A DNA stretch of 64,000 nt from Anthostomella pinea (taxonomy: Eukaryota; Ascomycota; Sordariomycetes; Xylariales; Xylariaceae), in the NCBI GenBank assembly GCA_963556695.1, contig CAUWAG010000012.1, positions 1,550,001 through 1,614,000 of the forward strand, read 5' to 3'. Below are positions 46,250-60,402 of the stretch, one piece after another. Within the stretch, counting starts at the first letter, position 1, and each line of letters opens with the position of its first letter. The notes under the pieces were generated by a model. It had not been told where the DNA came from and ran no database searches. It worked only from the letters and a program-made list of their open reading frames with translations. The translations under genes and the position numbers were made by a program.

Positions 46250-49200
46250 ATAACGTAATTTCTTTTTTCTTTTTCTTCTTCTTTTTTTCCACAATTCTTT
46301 TTATTAAGAAGTTTATTATTACCCAATTTGGTATATAATTCGTAATTACCAACAATTATTTATATCTAAGAAAAATAAATATTTGGTATTTCTTTTGTTC
46401 GAATGGTTTCGTTCTAATTTCGGTATAATAACTTCTTCCAATATTTTCAAGATAAAAGCCGAATTCAATTTCTTTTAACTTTTTCTAAAGAAAGCTATCG
46501 AAAAAACCCGTATCCGATTTTAATTTTCAACCTGATGGTAAGTTCTCTGTTTATATGTTTTAAAATGGGTTATTTTATCGTGGTTTATTACCTATCGGGA
46601 AAACCAAAAAGTGAAAAATAATAGTTACTTACTTATATTAAATAAGTTTAAAGTATTCATTTAAGATACTACAGTTTTATCACCGAATAAATAAAAATAG
46701 AATTTTGTATTAACTATCTAAGTCGACAGGTGTTAAAGTTCGACCGTTATACGCTCTTATGACACTAACTATATATAGACTGCCTTTAACGAAGAAAAAA
46801 TAGGTATTTTATTAATTAAATTTTTATCTTTTTTAAGCCGTCTTATTAGTTGTGATATATTTAATTTATAATTAGGAGAAAAGAACAATGAAATACGAGA
46901 ACAATGGGCGAAAAAAATCTCTTTAAACCTTGTTTTAAATATTATAATGGATAATCATTAATCTTTTTACGTTTTATAGTCCACTTTACTTTGAAAATAA
47001 CTAATATATTATAAATTATAAATTAAATAACAAATCTTTTTAAACCCAATTTATATTTAATAGTTTATTAATTGCTAGTCATTAAAAGATTAAAAACATC
47101 CTTTTGTTACGATTTAAGAACGAATGAAGTCGATTTAAGTCTGATTTATAATAAGTATCCGATAAGTACGGCAAACTTTCGATGGTTTACAATTTATAAT
47201 CGTTCGATTTATTTGCTTCCTTTAAAAAAATATTTCTTTTATAGATTTTGACATTGTTTTAATTTATCGATCAATTGGGTTTAAAGAGTCAACTAAACGA
47301 CAAATGAAAATGAATATTCACAACAAACTTTAATAGATCTAAATAAATTTTTAATTTTTTGTTTAAATGATATTATAAAATATGTTTATTTGATTTAGTT
47401 TCATCATTTAAATGTTCAATATTTTTATTTAATATTACTTGTGATGATGCGTTAAAAACCAATATTTTCGTCGACTAATTGAAGAAAAAATAAATATTAA
47501 AATTCTTGGCGATTTTGGTCACATAATGTATATAATTAATTTAGTTATATAGATTATATCAAAAGATTATACCATTAACCAAGAAATTGGATTTTTTAAC
47601 GATTATATCTATGTTTGCAAAGAATGTGTTGATAATAACAAATTTCTAACTAATAATTAAATAAAACAAAATTCAATTTCCATTTCTATTATTAAATAAC
47701 CATTTTAATTTAATTTAATTAAAATGTTGGATCTATGCGATTCCGCATTCAAACCATCCGTACCAAACCCACATGTATGATTAGGTAAGAGATTAGATAC
47801 CGGATTGCAAGGTCACTTAGCCAGACCTGCGAGTCCAGCTAGACCTCCCAATCCAACCATCAGCAACATCATGACCTTGACCCAATACGCGAGTATTATG
47901 ATTGATCGATCAAGCCTGTTCCAACATAAAACTTAATTAATTGTATTAGTGGAACAGCTTATACATTTCAATATATACTTATTACTCGTTACATTTAGTT
48001 CAAAAGTATTATCATTTCAAAAAATAACGGTATTTTATTTTTTAACTGTAAAAAATTATAAGTCTTCAATAATATAATTTCTTTTACATGATAATTGATT
48101 AATATTTTGATTCAAAAAGATGTTTTCAACCGAACGCGATAAATATATCTTAAAGCAAATAAAACGAATATTCTTGATTTTCGTTAAAACCTTAACTTAA
48201 TAATCGGCCGAACTTTATATTTCGATATTTTAAGCTTTTTTATTTATTTATTAGTATTAATATGTAAGAAGTCAGGTAAAAAGATTCATCACTCAATTTG
48301 TAAAACTATTAGACTAATAAGTAACGTCATTCACTAGTTATATATTTAATTAATTGATTAAGCATTATTATCCAAAAGGCCTTCAAGGCTTAATTATAGC
48401 TATATAAGTTAGTGTAAAACCATTAAAAATTGAATTCTGTGTAAATTAACAGCTGATAAAAATTGTTATCATAAAATATAACAATATATTATCTTAATAT
48501 TGAACGTTACGTAAAAAACGAGGCAAATTTTTTTCCCCCGTTTTATTATGGTAAAAATAGAAAATGATATTAGACAAATATTCGAACCGAACATAATATG
48601 TAGATTATTTATTTATACTTTTGAACTATAAGAATATTAAAACATTAGAATTAAATAAAAACAAACAGAAAAGTTGCGATTTTATTAATAACTATCCGGT
48701 AAATGAATTAAATGATAACTTATTGAATAAAATAATAATAATGATGATATTGACAACGAAGTATATTCAAATAACGCATTTATATTTTTAAAAAGGTTAA
48801 CCGTTTTTCTAGTTTCAAAAACTTACTTTAAAAGTCTAAAATTCTTGTTGTTTATCTATTTTATTAATTGACTCGTTAACATTATTGTTAAATTAAGCCT
48901 CTATAAAGTTTAGAAAATAATCAAACTCGTTTCTAAAAGTCGAACATGATAACATGACGTTATTTAACTATTCCAGTTCTATCGGCTTTAATCAAATGAG
49001 CCTTTTTTATTTCAAATGATATTTTTACGAAAAACAAACCAAATTCTAATAGAATATTGTTGAAATATTCACTTTATTGAAATGTTAATGCTTAAAAGGC
49101 ATAAAGGGTTTATAGAAGAAATATCTTAATAAATTGAATACAGAAAGAAAGGAAATTAATATAACAAATTAGATATCATTGAATAATAGTCAAAAATTAC

Positions 49201-50280
49201 TAACCGAATTTATTTGTTTGTCATTGAGAAAAAAAAAAGCAACAGGATTGTTTCTAAAGAAGTTAAAACCTGCTTTTTAAAATTAAACTTTTGATTTTAA
49301 AAGTATATACAACGAGACGTAGCAACCGGTTTCTAATTCATTATTAACTACAAGAAACCTTCATTTTAATAATTAAAACTGTTGAGAAATAATTAATCAT
49401 CTTTTGATTATTTAAAACCTCAAATTAAAGATTTAAACATTAGGCTTTTGAAAAAACCTTTCTAATCTTAATTATAATTATAGTAATATGTTTGAATTAA
49501 AATCTATAACTTTTTATGAAAGAGTCTATGAAGTTAAAACAAGGAAAATTTGACAAATAAAACTAGTTTTAGAATTTCGAATTTAAGCGTAATATTATAT
49601 TATGAACAAGATTAATAATAGTATATTATAACGTTTATCATGTACTGCAAACCCGATTTTTGAGAGTTAAAACTAGCTGGAAATAATTTATTATATTTAA
49701 ATTTGTTTACAAAGTCAAAGTAGACTTTTAAATTTCAAATCCTTTTAAAATCCATTTAAAATCTTAATTCTAATTGTAATATTATATCAGGAATAAAATT
49801 AGTGATCACTTATAAGCAGGTTTATTAAGCATAAAAAACGTAGATTTAAAAGTTAAGGCTAGTTAAAAACGACTTGTCATTCGTAAAATTGTAAGAAACG
49901 CATAGTTAAACTTTTAATTTTTTAATATGTTTAGGAATTCCGTTAAATAATTCATTTTGATGGTCATATTCTGTTATAATTAATGTTAATACTTATTTAT
50001 CATAACGTTATTTAAATACGAAAGACCCGATTTTTATTAATAAAAACTAATTAGAAACTTGATTAACTCTTAAAACCTAATTCAAAAAACTAAGAAACTA
50101 AGAAACATATTATACGTTTTGTTTTTATAGGTACTAACTTAATTAGTTGCATTTATCTTTGGTTAATTACAAGCATTAATCAAACTTATTATCGTTGATT
50201 AAAAAGTTATTAAAATTTCAATATGTAATTAGTGACTATAAAAGTGATAACTAATTATAAACTACAATTATTATCTTCAT
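46250..50280 (+). repeat. Long dispersed repeat family 1, copy 3
   Basis: Same order of landmarks as copy 2: attaaaaacatcc (about 47085), tatcgatcaattggg (about 47268), a gccgaactttatatttcgat block (about 48207), gacgttatttaactattcca (about 48956) and a tail similar to agtgactataaaagtgataa (about 50231). Subrepeats occur at about 49350, 49640, 49830 and 50015. It is interrupted by a 202-bp solo LTR at 47725-47926, and no coding capacity survives. Confidence 0.6.
47725..47926. mobile_element. Solo LTR, 202 bp, nested in long repeat copy 3
   Basis: Inverted homologue of 28338-28539 with the same length. Its ends are TGTTGGA and TCCAACA, and the 5-bp duplication taaaa lies on both sides (47720-47724, 47927-47931). 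Its composition is far less AT-rich than that of the repeat it entered, so it arrived after that repeat was degraded or was too short to be mutated. Confidence 0.92.
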
Positions 50281-50555
50281 AATAATAATATTATAGAGAT
50301 ATATAAAGGTTTAAACTTAAATGCTTCTTTTTAAGAACTTTTATTATTATTTACTACGATAAAGTAATAAAATAGTGAGAAAATGGAATACTATATTATT
50401 GGTTAGTCTTATACGTTTCTTTGCGTTTAAAAAAATTAAATATTTTTATATGTAGGTTTTTATTATGCTGTTATACGGCCTTCTACGGTATTTATAACAA
50501 TATAAATGCTTTAACTGCATATGTAAGCATGTAACGGAAAAGGAACTTTTTATAT

Positions 50556-50843
<288 letters not shown>

Positions 50844-53800
50844 TCGTTAGCCTTTGTGTCCTTATAAATATCGAAAACTTTATACTTAGTTTATTATAAG
50901 ATAAAAATAAAATAAATAAATGAATAAAGGTTTTTTTTCCGTTCCTAAATGCAAAATAGTTTTAGGATCATATATCGATGAAATATTATAACATTTCTTT
51001 TAACAGACTAGTTAAATGACGAAAAAAGCTATACAAGCCGGGCAATTTAAACGTAACAATTTGCACTTATTTATATATAGTTGAAGTTTTAACCTTAAAA
51101 CTTTAATATTAGCTTAAAAACTAATGGACGTAGCTTAATGTATTAAAAGAGGAAATATTTTAATACGTGAAATGTATCTTTATAATATATGTAAAAGTAG
51201 CTTTAACGGATAAATTGAACTACAAGTTATAAAAATTGATTATACGGGTTGAAAGGAAATTATTCACCGATTTAAATTGAAGAAAATAATATATTATAGA
51301 ACAAATCGTTTAATATTAAGCTGGTTAAATATCTAATTGTCAAAACTATACGGCACATTTAAAATCAAGAACGGTATTTTACAAGTAATGAATAGAAAGA
51401 CACTTTACTCTTAAATTATATTATTTAATATTCAGAAAATCAAAGCGAAGTTTCAGATTCTATCGTTTCGTTCGTAATATTATTTCTTATTTGTTTAGTT
51501 ATATAAGTTAAAGGCTTATACGTATATTCACAAATCTAGGCAATAATAGTATACGACGCTGTATTATCGTTTAACCGCTTCTTGCACCAAGTTTATGTTA
51601 AATTGTAAAAACTTCATAACAATATTATAACTTATTTATATTAATTCTATTTAATTTGATTATTTCAAACTGTTAAACTAACTTTTGAAATTGAAACACT
51701 TTTAGAAATGGAAGTCGTTAAATATTAGCTTATTTAGCTTACTTGCCGTCTAATGTTTTTCGTAGCCTAATAAATTTATTAATTTAATACGTTCATAAAA
51801 CCTTTCTGTTAAATAATGAAATGCTTATTTAAAGTATAAGAATACTTTTATAAGTTCGTATTTATATGATGATTTAGTATAGAACTATTGTACGTTTTTT
51901 AATTATTGCTAATTCTTATATTCGAAGCAGTTATTTAAGTCTTATAATAATTAAAGAAAATCTATGTTTATTAACTTTAACTTTCTTGACCTTTAACAAT
52001 CAATAACGGGTTATAAACTAATGAACAATAGTAAAATATAATATACGTACCAATAAAAACTCAAATACATAATCCTTTACGGCTTTAAATATTACTCAAT
52101 CTTTAGGTTATTATTTAAGCTTTTTGTAAAAGAAATGTTTTATAAGGGAACTTACAAAATGACGTATCATTTATCCTCTTTTAATTATGAAAGATTGATA
52201 CTACGGAATAAATGTTGTTAGTTTCAGCGTTTTAATACTTACAAAGTCTTATTCGCCTTATATAAGAATAAGGTAGCGTATATAACTTATACTTATAAGA
52301 TTCTTATGAATTAAACTTGGCGATAATTTATAGCTATGCAATTATATGTTGATAGTTAGTAAAACAATCGGTTTTGTTAAAAAACAAAAAATGCTTATAA
52401 AAATTACCTGTATACGAATAAGTTAAGTGAATGATTCTCAAAAAGAGCTACATAAGTCATTTTTAGGATGAAAACTAAGGAAAAAACTAAAATTTATAGA
52501 CTTAAACTATTAATCCTATTACCTAAATTATTAATTACTAGTTTAAAATACTTATCGACTAAACAATTATCTTGGTAATACCATTGTTATTTACAACTTT
52601 AAACCTAGAAAAGCTTAAGTAATAAAACTTTATTTTCAAATTAACGCAATTAATTTTTTTAAACTAATATAAACGCTGACCTACTTAGTTCTCATTATTA
52701 CTTAATATCGGTTTAAATATTTTCACTCAGAAATTAAATAAAAATATTAATAACTATTTTGGCGTGTATGAAAGCAAGTATAAACGTAAGTATAAACATA
52801 AACGTATGAATAGAAACAAGTATTAGTATAAAGATAAAAGCAAGCGTAAGTATTAAAAATATTAATATTATCACTATTAGTAAAATTATCGTTATTATTA
52901 CAATTATTATCGCCATTCTTAATTTTATCATTATGTTTATAATCATTTGAAGGAATATGTCAATTAAGATTGTTTACTCGAATGATAAATAAATATACGT
53001 ATCGCGTTAGAAACATTTAACTTTTTGCTTATAATAGTAATAAATAACGTAAGTGCCGTTTATAAAATAGTGACCGTAAGTTATGTTAAAAACGCCGTTT
53101 ATATAAAGATCTTATGTATCTTTATAATGAGAATAGTAGATATATTACTGGTTTATATTTTCATTGTTATTAATAATAATAATTAGGTTCTCAAATACTT
53201 AATACTGCGAGGCAATAGTTTTATTTATTTACGATTAAACAGTATACGTTTAAAGCTAGGTTCTAATATAATATATAATTTTCACCATGACTAGTCGTAA
53301 CGAAAGTAATACTATAAAGAAAACGGCAAACGTTTAATATAAATATAGTCGTATGAGATTTGTATTTTAATTATCGGTAAAACCACAGATAAACGTATAA
53401 AGCTAATAAAACCGTAAGTTCGGATATAAAAAAATAGAATCAACTATTTGTAAATAAATGATGTAAATATAACTTTAAGTACTTTTCATATCTATGCATC
53501 GTATTGAGTCATAAATTTAAAACATGTAGGTTTATATATATATATATATCGTCGTTGTCGCGGAAAGAAAAACCACATTTCGCATATGTCGTAATTAGCT
53601 ATAGCCTTGCTTTTCCCTTTAAATCAAGACCTTATAATATTATTCTTCTATTGTTATACCAACGAAAAGAAGAGTATAAAAAAAAGGGATCGTAAGAATG
53701 TATAACGTTTAGACTGTAAAAGATAAGTAAGTAGATAAAAACTTGTACGCGCTGATAGCTATATAATAGTCAATTAATGCGGTATTAGTGGAAATACCTT

Positions 53801-56800
53801 TATAATAGCTATTAATATGTATAGTCATATACGTCGCGTTCAAACAAAATACCTGGAAATGAAGAAAATGAGTATAAACCTATAATAATACGTACATGGC
53901 ATTGAATGTTGAAGATTAAAATCCATAAATTTATAATGAAAATTAAAATTATACATATAAGGCTTAATGTTCAGATTATAATATAATCATTGATTTAATT
54001 TATTTATTCTTACTATTACTTTACGTACTCTATGTAGTAATCTTAAGTACTAGTTTATTGAATAAAAACTATTTCATTATGTATATCTAGTAGTAGTTTA
54101 CTTATATATTTGAATTATATAAAGCTTGTCCGCTTAGTACCAAGCTTTTATTTTCGTCATAATTATATACGCTAGTAATATAACGATAGGTTACCGGACA
54201 AAACATTATTAGTTATTAAACTTGTTAGGTTTAAAATTAAGTTTGAGCTTTAAATTAGGTAAAAGAACAAATCAATTTGGGTTTGATATATATATATAGT
54301 AATAAAAAAGTACTATAAACTTCAAATGAATAGGACCCAAAAGAAAATTCAAATTAAAAAGAATTAACCTACTTATATTAATAGAAATCACTTGTTTATA
54401 TATATTATAATATGTTAAACGTAATTGATTAACATTTGATATTTTGAATAATGATTTAAATAGCTATTAACCATTTTATACAAACAATTTAATTGTTCAA
54501 TTTTGCTTTCATTACAAAAAAGTTTTACATTATAAGTTTAAAAAGTTAAATATAATATCGCATAACGTGTTAACGAAGAGATTAGCTACGTATATAAGCG
54601 TAAAAGTAAGATTTTTTTTCGATATATTTACTGCCGCCTTATTTACCCTTAAAATTTATAATCTATAAACTATAACTATGTATATGACTATGAAAAAGTC
54701 ATATTTATTAACACTTAGTATATTTAATTATATGATTACGCGTTATGTAAAAAGTAAACATTCTTAAGCTATTATTGATTTTTGATTATCATAAAACGCT
54801 TAAATAGTACTTGAAGAGAATAAGTACAATACAAGAAACTTAACTTTTTAGTTATTACTTGTAAATTAAATTATATTGTTTATCACACGTACGGAATGGT
54901 TAGTAAAACTTGGACTTAGTTGAAGGTTTTATATAAACATTACTTGTAAATATATAATAAAAGATAAATATCATTTTAAACTGCTAGTATTTTATATAAA
55001 AGAAGCTTTTTTTTAATATCAATATTTTTAAGGTCGATAAAACTAATGAACCTTTAAAGGTTAATAAAACGCTTGATATTAAATTTGTTTATTTATCTCT
55101 TAGAAATTAAAAGACATAAAGCCTCGTTGAAAGAGTCATCTTTTATAAGAAGTAATAATAATTTTACGCGAAAGTAAAATACCTTTTATTATACGTAGGT
55201 TATTTTTAAGGCAAAAAATCGTTTTTTCAGCAAAAGAAACTCTTTTTCGTTTATGTGTTAGCGTATAATCGCTTTTGGACGTACTGTTCGATCGTATATA
55301 AAGTAATTATTTTTTCCCGGATGGTTTAAGTTATTAAAATCATTATAAGTAATAAATAGTAATTTATTTATTATATAAAAAGTATACTAGAAGTCGCTGG
55401 TTAATATGTTACTTAGCCTATTTATAATATCGTTAGTTATTGGTTAGATTTATATTAGTTTAAGATTAATTTCTTTAAAAAATATCAAGCTCATTATGAG
55501 TTTTTTACCAATGATAAAATAACGTATATTATTGAATAAACCTTACCTTTTATTAGTAAGATGTCTTATATAAGTTAACATGTTACTTTGATGAAAAAGT
55601 ATGAAAGGGTATAAAACGATAGTCGTTAATATTATTGTTAATACGTTTATAAAAGCTGTAAAACGTATAAGGTTAAAGCCGCTGTAAATAAACGCTTTTC
55701 GTTTATAATATATAGTTATAGTATTTACCAAGTAAAACGTATTATTACTGTTATAACTCTTTATACTAAGTAAGACCAGGTTTAAACCTTGAATTAATAA
55801 GTAATTATAATAATCAGTTATAAATGAGTTATATAATGCCTTTTATTTGATATTTAGAAGGGGTTCAGCTTCACTTACCGTAAATCTTAGCTCTTTCTAT
55901 CAATATAATTAACTGTGTTTTTAATAACCTAAATCTTGATTTTAAAGAATTTGAATTTAAGATACGTGCTAATATGATTACTTTAGTTCTTTTTAACGGC
56001 TTACAGCTACCTTTCAGTTACACCTTACCTAAGCGACTTATTTAACCTCGTAAGTCTTAGTTTAAATAGCCTTTTCTATAAATTATCGAGTTATATAGCT
56101 AAATGCTTAGTCTTTAAAATCGTTTTTTATATAAGCATACGTGTAATATAAAAATCGTAATCGTATATGAACGTAACGTAGTATTATGAATAAGTTTCAC
56201 TTTGTTTAGAAGATTACAATGATGATAACAGAACATTGACTTTATTATGATATAATCTTCTTATTGAACGCCTTTTTTTATCTATCTTTAAGTTAATAAA
56301 AACAATCTTTACTTTTACTTTAAGCCGTAAAACCGGCGGACTTGTTCCATAATAATAAAATATCAAAAAATGGAAGGTAACTTGATTTATTTAAAACAAA
56401 TTTCATAAACCATTATTTGTATTTATTAAGCACGGATCTACTTTACTTTACTTCGTCGTTTCGAAGTTAGAACCATACGAGTTATATATTAAAAAAATAA
56501 AATTTAATCAATTGAATAGTTTAAAGGCTCTTATATAATATAATGTAATACCTTGAAGTTTATATTATAACTCTTATAAAAATACGTTTCGTGTACTTAT
56601 TAACATATTGATATACTTTAAACCAATAAGAATGAAAAGATGTAATCGTTAATACAAAAATTTAGGGCAGTAACAAAGTTTTTAAAGGACTTGAAAATGG
56701 GTTTATCTTTATTAATATGTTTCGATGTATATTATCGTATAAGCTTTGACATAATATAAAGCGAAAACATAATATTAACGCCTACACTTAATATTATTAT

Positions 56801-57053
56801 AAAAAAAATAAAAGTTAAGCCGTTTGTTATTATGTTTTACTATTAAACCTACCATTTTAAATTTAACGTCTTATCAACTTCAGTCTCGGTATTAAAAAAG
56901 CAATAATAATAAAATTAAGAAAATAACTTCAAAGAAATATAAAAAAACCTAGTCGATATAACGACGGTTCATTAAATTTAACGCTGCTATATAAACAGTT
57001 ACAAACCCGGATGAAATTAACAACTTTAACGTTTTCTACTATACGCATTTATT
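50844..57053. other. AT-rich, gene-less stretch
   Basis: RIP-like DNA with no gene recognised. Features are limited to TA-rich patches (for example about 53532-53550) and a low-complexity ataaacgtaagt-type tract near 52770-52850. It ends at the SINE target site. Confidence 0.65.
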
Positions 57054-57068
57054 ACTAACTTATAATAG
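57054..57068. repeat. SINE target-site duplication, left copy
   Basis: actaacttataatag, 15 bp, identical to 57623-57637. Confidence 0.92.
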
Positions 57069-57622
57069 ATTGATTGATTGATTGTATTTATCGTGGGTGC
57101 AGTCCCTCCATAGGGCAAACCACGCCTCCCAGAGCCATTGCATCGCAAGGTTGTAGAGGTGTCAGTCTAGATACATTCAGATCCGCGCACGAGCCTATCC
57201 TTGCTGTAGCGGTACCAACCTGGAGTGACCAGATAGTTTTAGTCAATACCCAAGCACGATTCCGTCAGAAAAACCTCCTGTCCAGTGACAAAGCGACCCA
57301 GTGAACCTCAGTCCTCTGGTATACACATCGTTCCAGTAGCCGTTCGATATATGTCGCATTAGTGGGTGAAGTAGGTGTTTGTTATCTGCTGGCGAGGAAA
57401 ACCACAAGGGGGAAAACCTCGCAGGAGTGGGTGTTGTGGAGACAAGCTGTTTGGCTATCGGGCTCTGCGATCAGGGGCCTCTCCACTGTCGTGTGCTGGT
57501 TGTCGACTCGCACAAGCCGGGTCAGAAGGGGGCCATAGCAGGATTCGAACCCACTTGTTCTCGTCGCCCACCGCACAAACGAGAACACAACCAGACGCAT
57601 TTGACCATTGCGCCATACGGCC
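57069..57622 (-). mobile_element. tRNA-derived SINE, full length, 554 bp
   Basis: A minus-strand non-coding retroelement moved by LINE proteins. Its first base (57622) is also the first base of a tRNA-like acceptor stem. The tRNA-like head (57531-57622) is followed by an unrelated body of about 450 bp, then a tail of caat units (57069-57081 on the plus strand reads as gatt repeats). A perfect 15-bp target duplication flanks it. It has normal composition in AT-rich DNA, so it is a young insertion or one little affected by RIP. Open frames of 80-97 codons inside it overlap on both strands and are not genes. The 3' third recurs at 10529-10674. Confidence 0.92.
57531..57622 (-). ncRNA. tRNA-like head of the SINE with internal RNA polymerase III promoter
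   Basis: The acceptor arms ggccgta (57622-57616) and tatggcc (57537-57531) pair over 7 bp with one G-U. The A box TGGCGCAATGG (57615-57605) and B box GGTTCGAATCC (57551-57541) fit RNA polymerase III consensus. The anticodon region does not fold as a normal arm. Instead a 9-bp perfect stem (57556-57564 with 57579-57587) encloses a 14-base loop. The acceptor and D-arm sequence resembles arginine-type tRNAs, but that is inference. It is a SINE promoter, not a working tRNA gene. Confidence 0.85.
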
Positions 57623-57637
57623 ACTAACTTATAATAG
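57623..57637. repeat. SINE target-site duplication, right copy
   Basis: actaacttataatag, abutting the tRNA-like 5' end of the SINE. Confidence 0.92.
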
Positions 57638-59062
57638 GTTACTTACTATTGATAACGTTTATATTTAACTCGTTAACATTTGCTTTTCCCGCAAAAAGTC
57701 TTTACGACTATTTTGTTAAACAAGCCTATTTTTTTCGCCACATATAATATATCAACATATATAAATTCAATTAAAATCAAACTCGTAAGCGAAAAGAGTC
57801 AAACATGAAATTATAACGCTTATAAGATAACGGGATTACATTTTTAACTTTGAAACTAAAAAGCTTGCCGTTAAGAATAACATTTATAACTGTAACGTAC
57901 CTCCTTAAAAACTTCGTAAAATTTACATTTAATTTAAAAGCTTTTATATTGATATCAAACATATTCACATGTCAAATAAACATATAAGTAAAAAAGCTTT
58001 TTCGTGAATTTACTTAGAGGGAATTATTAATTTATAATACGAAGCTTATAAACGATTACATAATTTAATAAAATTCAAAAGTAAACGTTATAAGAAAATC
58101 ATAACATATGAAAACAACCGTTAAAGTTTTGTAATATAAAACGCGTTTTATATACGCCTTACTTTCTTTTTCAAATCTTATATTTAACTATTACTCTTAT
58201 TAATCTACCTTATTATATATCGGCCGGTAAAGGCGTTAACAACTTTTAAACAGGCGAAAACACTATAATAACCGTTTAACTCCGTTAATTTTTAGTTAGT
58301 TAATGCGCCCGAATATTTAACAAATTTACTAAATAACAAATAATACTATTTAAAGGTTGTTACCGATTGCGTTAGGCACGTTTAACGCGAAAACCTTTTT
58401 AATATCATTTACCGTTATAAAATCTTAATTTAAGTTTTAATTAGGGGGGAAAGTGTTATAAAAATTAACTTATTACAGTTATATTATATTCAATCAATTA
58501 TATAGTAAACCTTCATAGCACGTAAGATTGTTAGTCGTACTACCGTATAATATGTTTCACTTAAGTAAAAAAGTTCGAGATTTAACTTTAAAACCCTATA
58601 AATTTACTTTTATTTCGAAGAAAATAACATTGACAGGCCGATAAATAAAAACAGTTATGATCGGTTAAACTTATTTATAAACATATTTATAACGTCGATA
58701 AATTTATTTTTATCAAATTAACTCATTAATAAAAAGACGATGTTGCTTTGAAAACCCGCTATATAGAATTTCCTTTTTTTCTCCACTAGGTTTTCGTTTA
58801 TAATATCAGGCTTTATCTTTTGTGGAGTTTTTAAAAAGATCAACTAGTACGTTATTATCTTTAAAAAGCTAAATAAACCTCTCGTAATTAACCAAAACGC
58901 TGATATAACAATGTTGATATAAAGCTTTCTATTATTCATTGCTGTTAAGTTAATAAATTTTCTGTTTTTAATGATTATAAAAAATATTTGTATTAAACCG
59001 CTAAATTAAAAAAACCCATGTTTTACGATATTATTATCCTTTAATTTACCAGAATAGAATAA
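57638..59062. other. AT-rich, gene-less stretch
   Basis: RIP-like DNA between the SINE and the 8-bp array; nothing else recognised. Confidence 0.6.
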
Positions 59063-60402
59063 GCTAATAAACTAATAAACTAATAACCTATTAAATTATT
59101 AAACTATTAAATTATTAAACTATTAAACTATTAAATTATTAAATTATTAAACTATTAAATTATTAAATTATTAAATTATTAAATTATTAAACTATTAAAT
59201 TATTAAACTATTAAATTATTAAATTATTAAATTATTAAATTATTAAATTATTAAATTATTAAACTATTCAATTATTAAATTATTAAATTATTAAACTATT
59301 AAACTATTAAATTATTAAATTATTAAATTATTAAACTATTAAATTATCAAACTATTAAACTATTCTATTATTAAATTACTCAATTATTCAATTATTGAAC
59401 TATTAAATTATTAAATTATTAAACTATTAAATTATTAAATTATTAAATTATTAAACTATTAAACTATTCAATTATTAAACTATTCAACTATTCAATTGTT
59501 CAACTATTCAATTATCAAACTATTTAACTATTAAACTATTAAACTATTCAACTATTCAATTATCAAACTATTAAACTATTAAATTATTAAATTATTCAAC
59601 TATTCAACTATTCAACTATTCAACTATTCAATTATTCAACTATTAAACTATTAAACTATTAAACTATTCAATTATTCAATTATTCAACTATTCAACTATT
59701 CAATTATTCAACTATTCAATTATTCAACTATTAAATTATTAAACTATTCAACTATTAAAATATTAAACTATTCAATTATTAAATTATTAAACTATTCAAT
59801 TATTAAACTATTAAACTATTCAATTATTAAACTATTAAATTATTAAATTATTAAACTATTCAATTATTAAATTATTAAATTATTAAATTATTAAATTATT
59901 AAATTATTAAATTATTAAATTATTAAATTATTAAATTATTAAATTATTAAATTATTAAATTATTAAATTATTAAATTATTAAATTATTAAATTATTAAAT
60001 TATTAAATTATTAGACTATTCAATTATTTAATTATTAAATTATTAAACTATTCGATTATTAAATTATTAAATTATTCAATTATTAAACTATTAAATTATT
60101 CAATTATTCAATTATTAAACTATTTAATTATTCAATTATTAAACTATTCAATTATTAAATTATTAAATTATTAAATTATTAAGTTATTAAATTATTAAAT
60201 TATTAAATTATTAAATTATTAAATTATTAAATTATTAAATTATTAAATTATTCAACTATTAAATTAATTAACTATTCAACTATTAAATTATTAAATTATT
60301 AAACTATTAAATTATTAAACTATTAAACTAACAAACTAGTAAACTATTAAACTATTAAATTAATAAATTAGTAAACTATTAAACTATTCAACTAATAAAC
60401 TA
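59063..60402. repeat. 8-bp tandem array, about 1.34 kb
   Basis: About 165 copies of an 8-bp unit, AAATTATT, with four common forms: AAATTATT, AAACTATT, CAATTATT and CAACTATT. A homogeneous core of AAATTATT lies at about 59866-60010, and mixed forms flank it. Imperfect units (aaactaat, aaactagt) occur at both edges. The C of the CAATTATT forms is in CpA, a context otherwise depleted in this block. No coding potential. Confidence 0.95.

Noticed and set aside
57531..57622. Functional tRNA gene
   Set aside because: Acceptor stem and A/B boxes are present, but the anticodon arm is replaced by a different hairpin and the unit is the head of a duplicated-site-flanked SINE.
57074..57668. Open frames of 76-97 codons on both strands as genes
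   Set aside because: They overlap each other and sit inside a tRNA-derived SINE.
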